Below are positions 63,956-64,000 of a DNA stretch of 64,000 nucleotides, piece after piece. How positions within the stretch are numbered: position 1 is the stretch's first letter; each line of letters begins with the position of its first letter. Source of the stretch: Flavobacterium proteolyticum (GTDB lineage: Bacteria; Bacteroidota; Bacteroidia; Flavobacteriales; Flavobacteriaceae). A program made the position numbers and the translations under genes. The notes beneath the pieces were generated by a model. It was not told where the DNA came from and made no database searches. It worked only from the letters and a program-made list of their open reading frames with translations. The stretch covers positions 1 through 64,000 of the forward strand of contig NZ_JADFTZ010000005.1 in assembly GCF_015223105.1 (NCBI RefSeq), in the 5' to 3' direction.

Positions 63956-64000
63956 TTTGGTATAAATTTTGTACAACAAATTTCACAAAAAAAATATGCA

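Overview
The window is a stretch of the chromosome of a low-GC member of the Bacteroidota, most likely Flavobacterium or a close Flavobacteriaceae relative. This rests on the AT-rich sequence, on -7 promoter boxes of the TAnnTTTG type, and on scarce Shine-Dalgarno sequences. Gene content agrees: DUF3857 and DUF4249 proteins, many lipoproteins, a CcsBA fusion, glutamine synthetase III, menaquinone MenD and TonB-dependent receptors. No phage, plasmid, transposase, integrase, CRISPR array or defence system is visible, and most of the window is ordinary housekeeping DNA.

Layout. 1-1.1 kb: the 3' end of an rRNA operon (5S rRNA with two terminators), then a repeat-flanked AT-rich lipoprotein gene. 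1.1-8.3 kb: a leftward operon of a TPR/MORN protein and two DUF3857/transglutaminase-like proteins, one without the catalytic residues. 8.4-11.0 kb: a tight leftward operon msrB / DinB-like / NRDE (TANGO2-like) / ATP-grasp. 11.1-20.3 kb: DUF4268, Nudix and acyltransferase genes, an ECF sigma / membrane protein / TraB operon, NDH-2, a beta-propeller lipoprotein, a DUF3810 metallopeptidase-like protein and dipeptidase PepD. 20.3-21.1 kb: a second repeat-flanked solitary gene resembling the one near the rRNA operon. 21.2-24.1 kb: a siderophore-type TonB receptor and a PepSY membrane protein, with two near-identical operator-like palindromes at the promoter. 24.1-34.8 kb: prfA, pyrF, a BtuF-like protein, a hydrolase, lipoproteins, the fused B12-dependent acyl-CoA mutase IcmF and small genes, including a 46-residue basic protein before a YchJ homologue. 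34.8-39.3 kb: glutamine synthetase III and a membrane-anchored winged-helix regulator. 39.3-39.65 kb: a gene-free region with clustered hairpins. 39.65-46 kb: leftward rsfS-ftsH and LUD-cdsA-psd-ACBP-sodA, with birA divergent. 46-52.3 kb: ccsBA, a glutathione peroxidase, a GNAT acetyltransferase and menD. 52.3-64 kb: DUF4468, DUF1456, esterase, TerB-like and VOC genes, a lipoprotein, a leftward thiN / PagL-like / uvrB / DUF4375 group, and a CarboxypepD-type TonB receptor with its DUF4249 lipoprotein partner.

How the genes fit together. NDH-2, MenD and CcsBA supply a menaquinone- and cytochrome-c-based respiratory chain. PlsC-like, CdsA and Psd build phospholipids. MsrB, Mn-type SOD and a glutathione peroxidase all carry lipoprotein signals, which implies an oxidative defence layer in the envelope. 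IcmF needs B12, and a corrinoid-binding-type protein is encoded nearby. The least explained elements are the two repeat-flanked solitary genes, the msrB-DinB-NRDE-ATP-grasp operon, the inverted ToxR-like regulator, the catalytically dead transglutaminase paralogue and the hairpin cluster at 39.4-39.5 kb.
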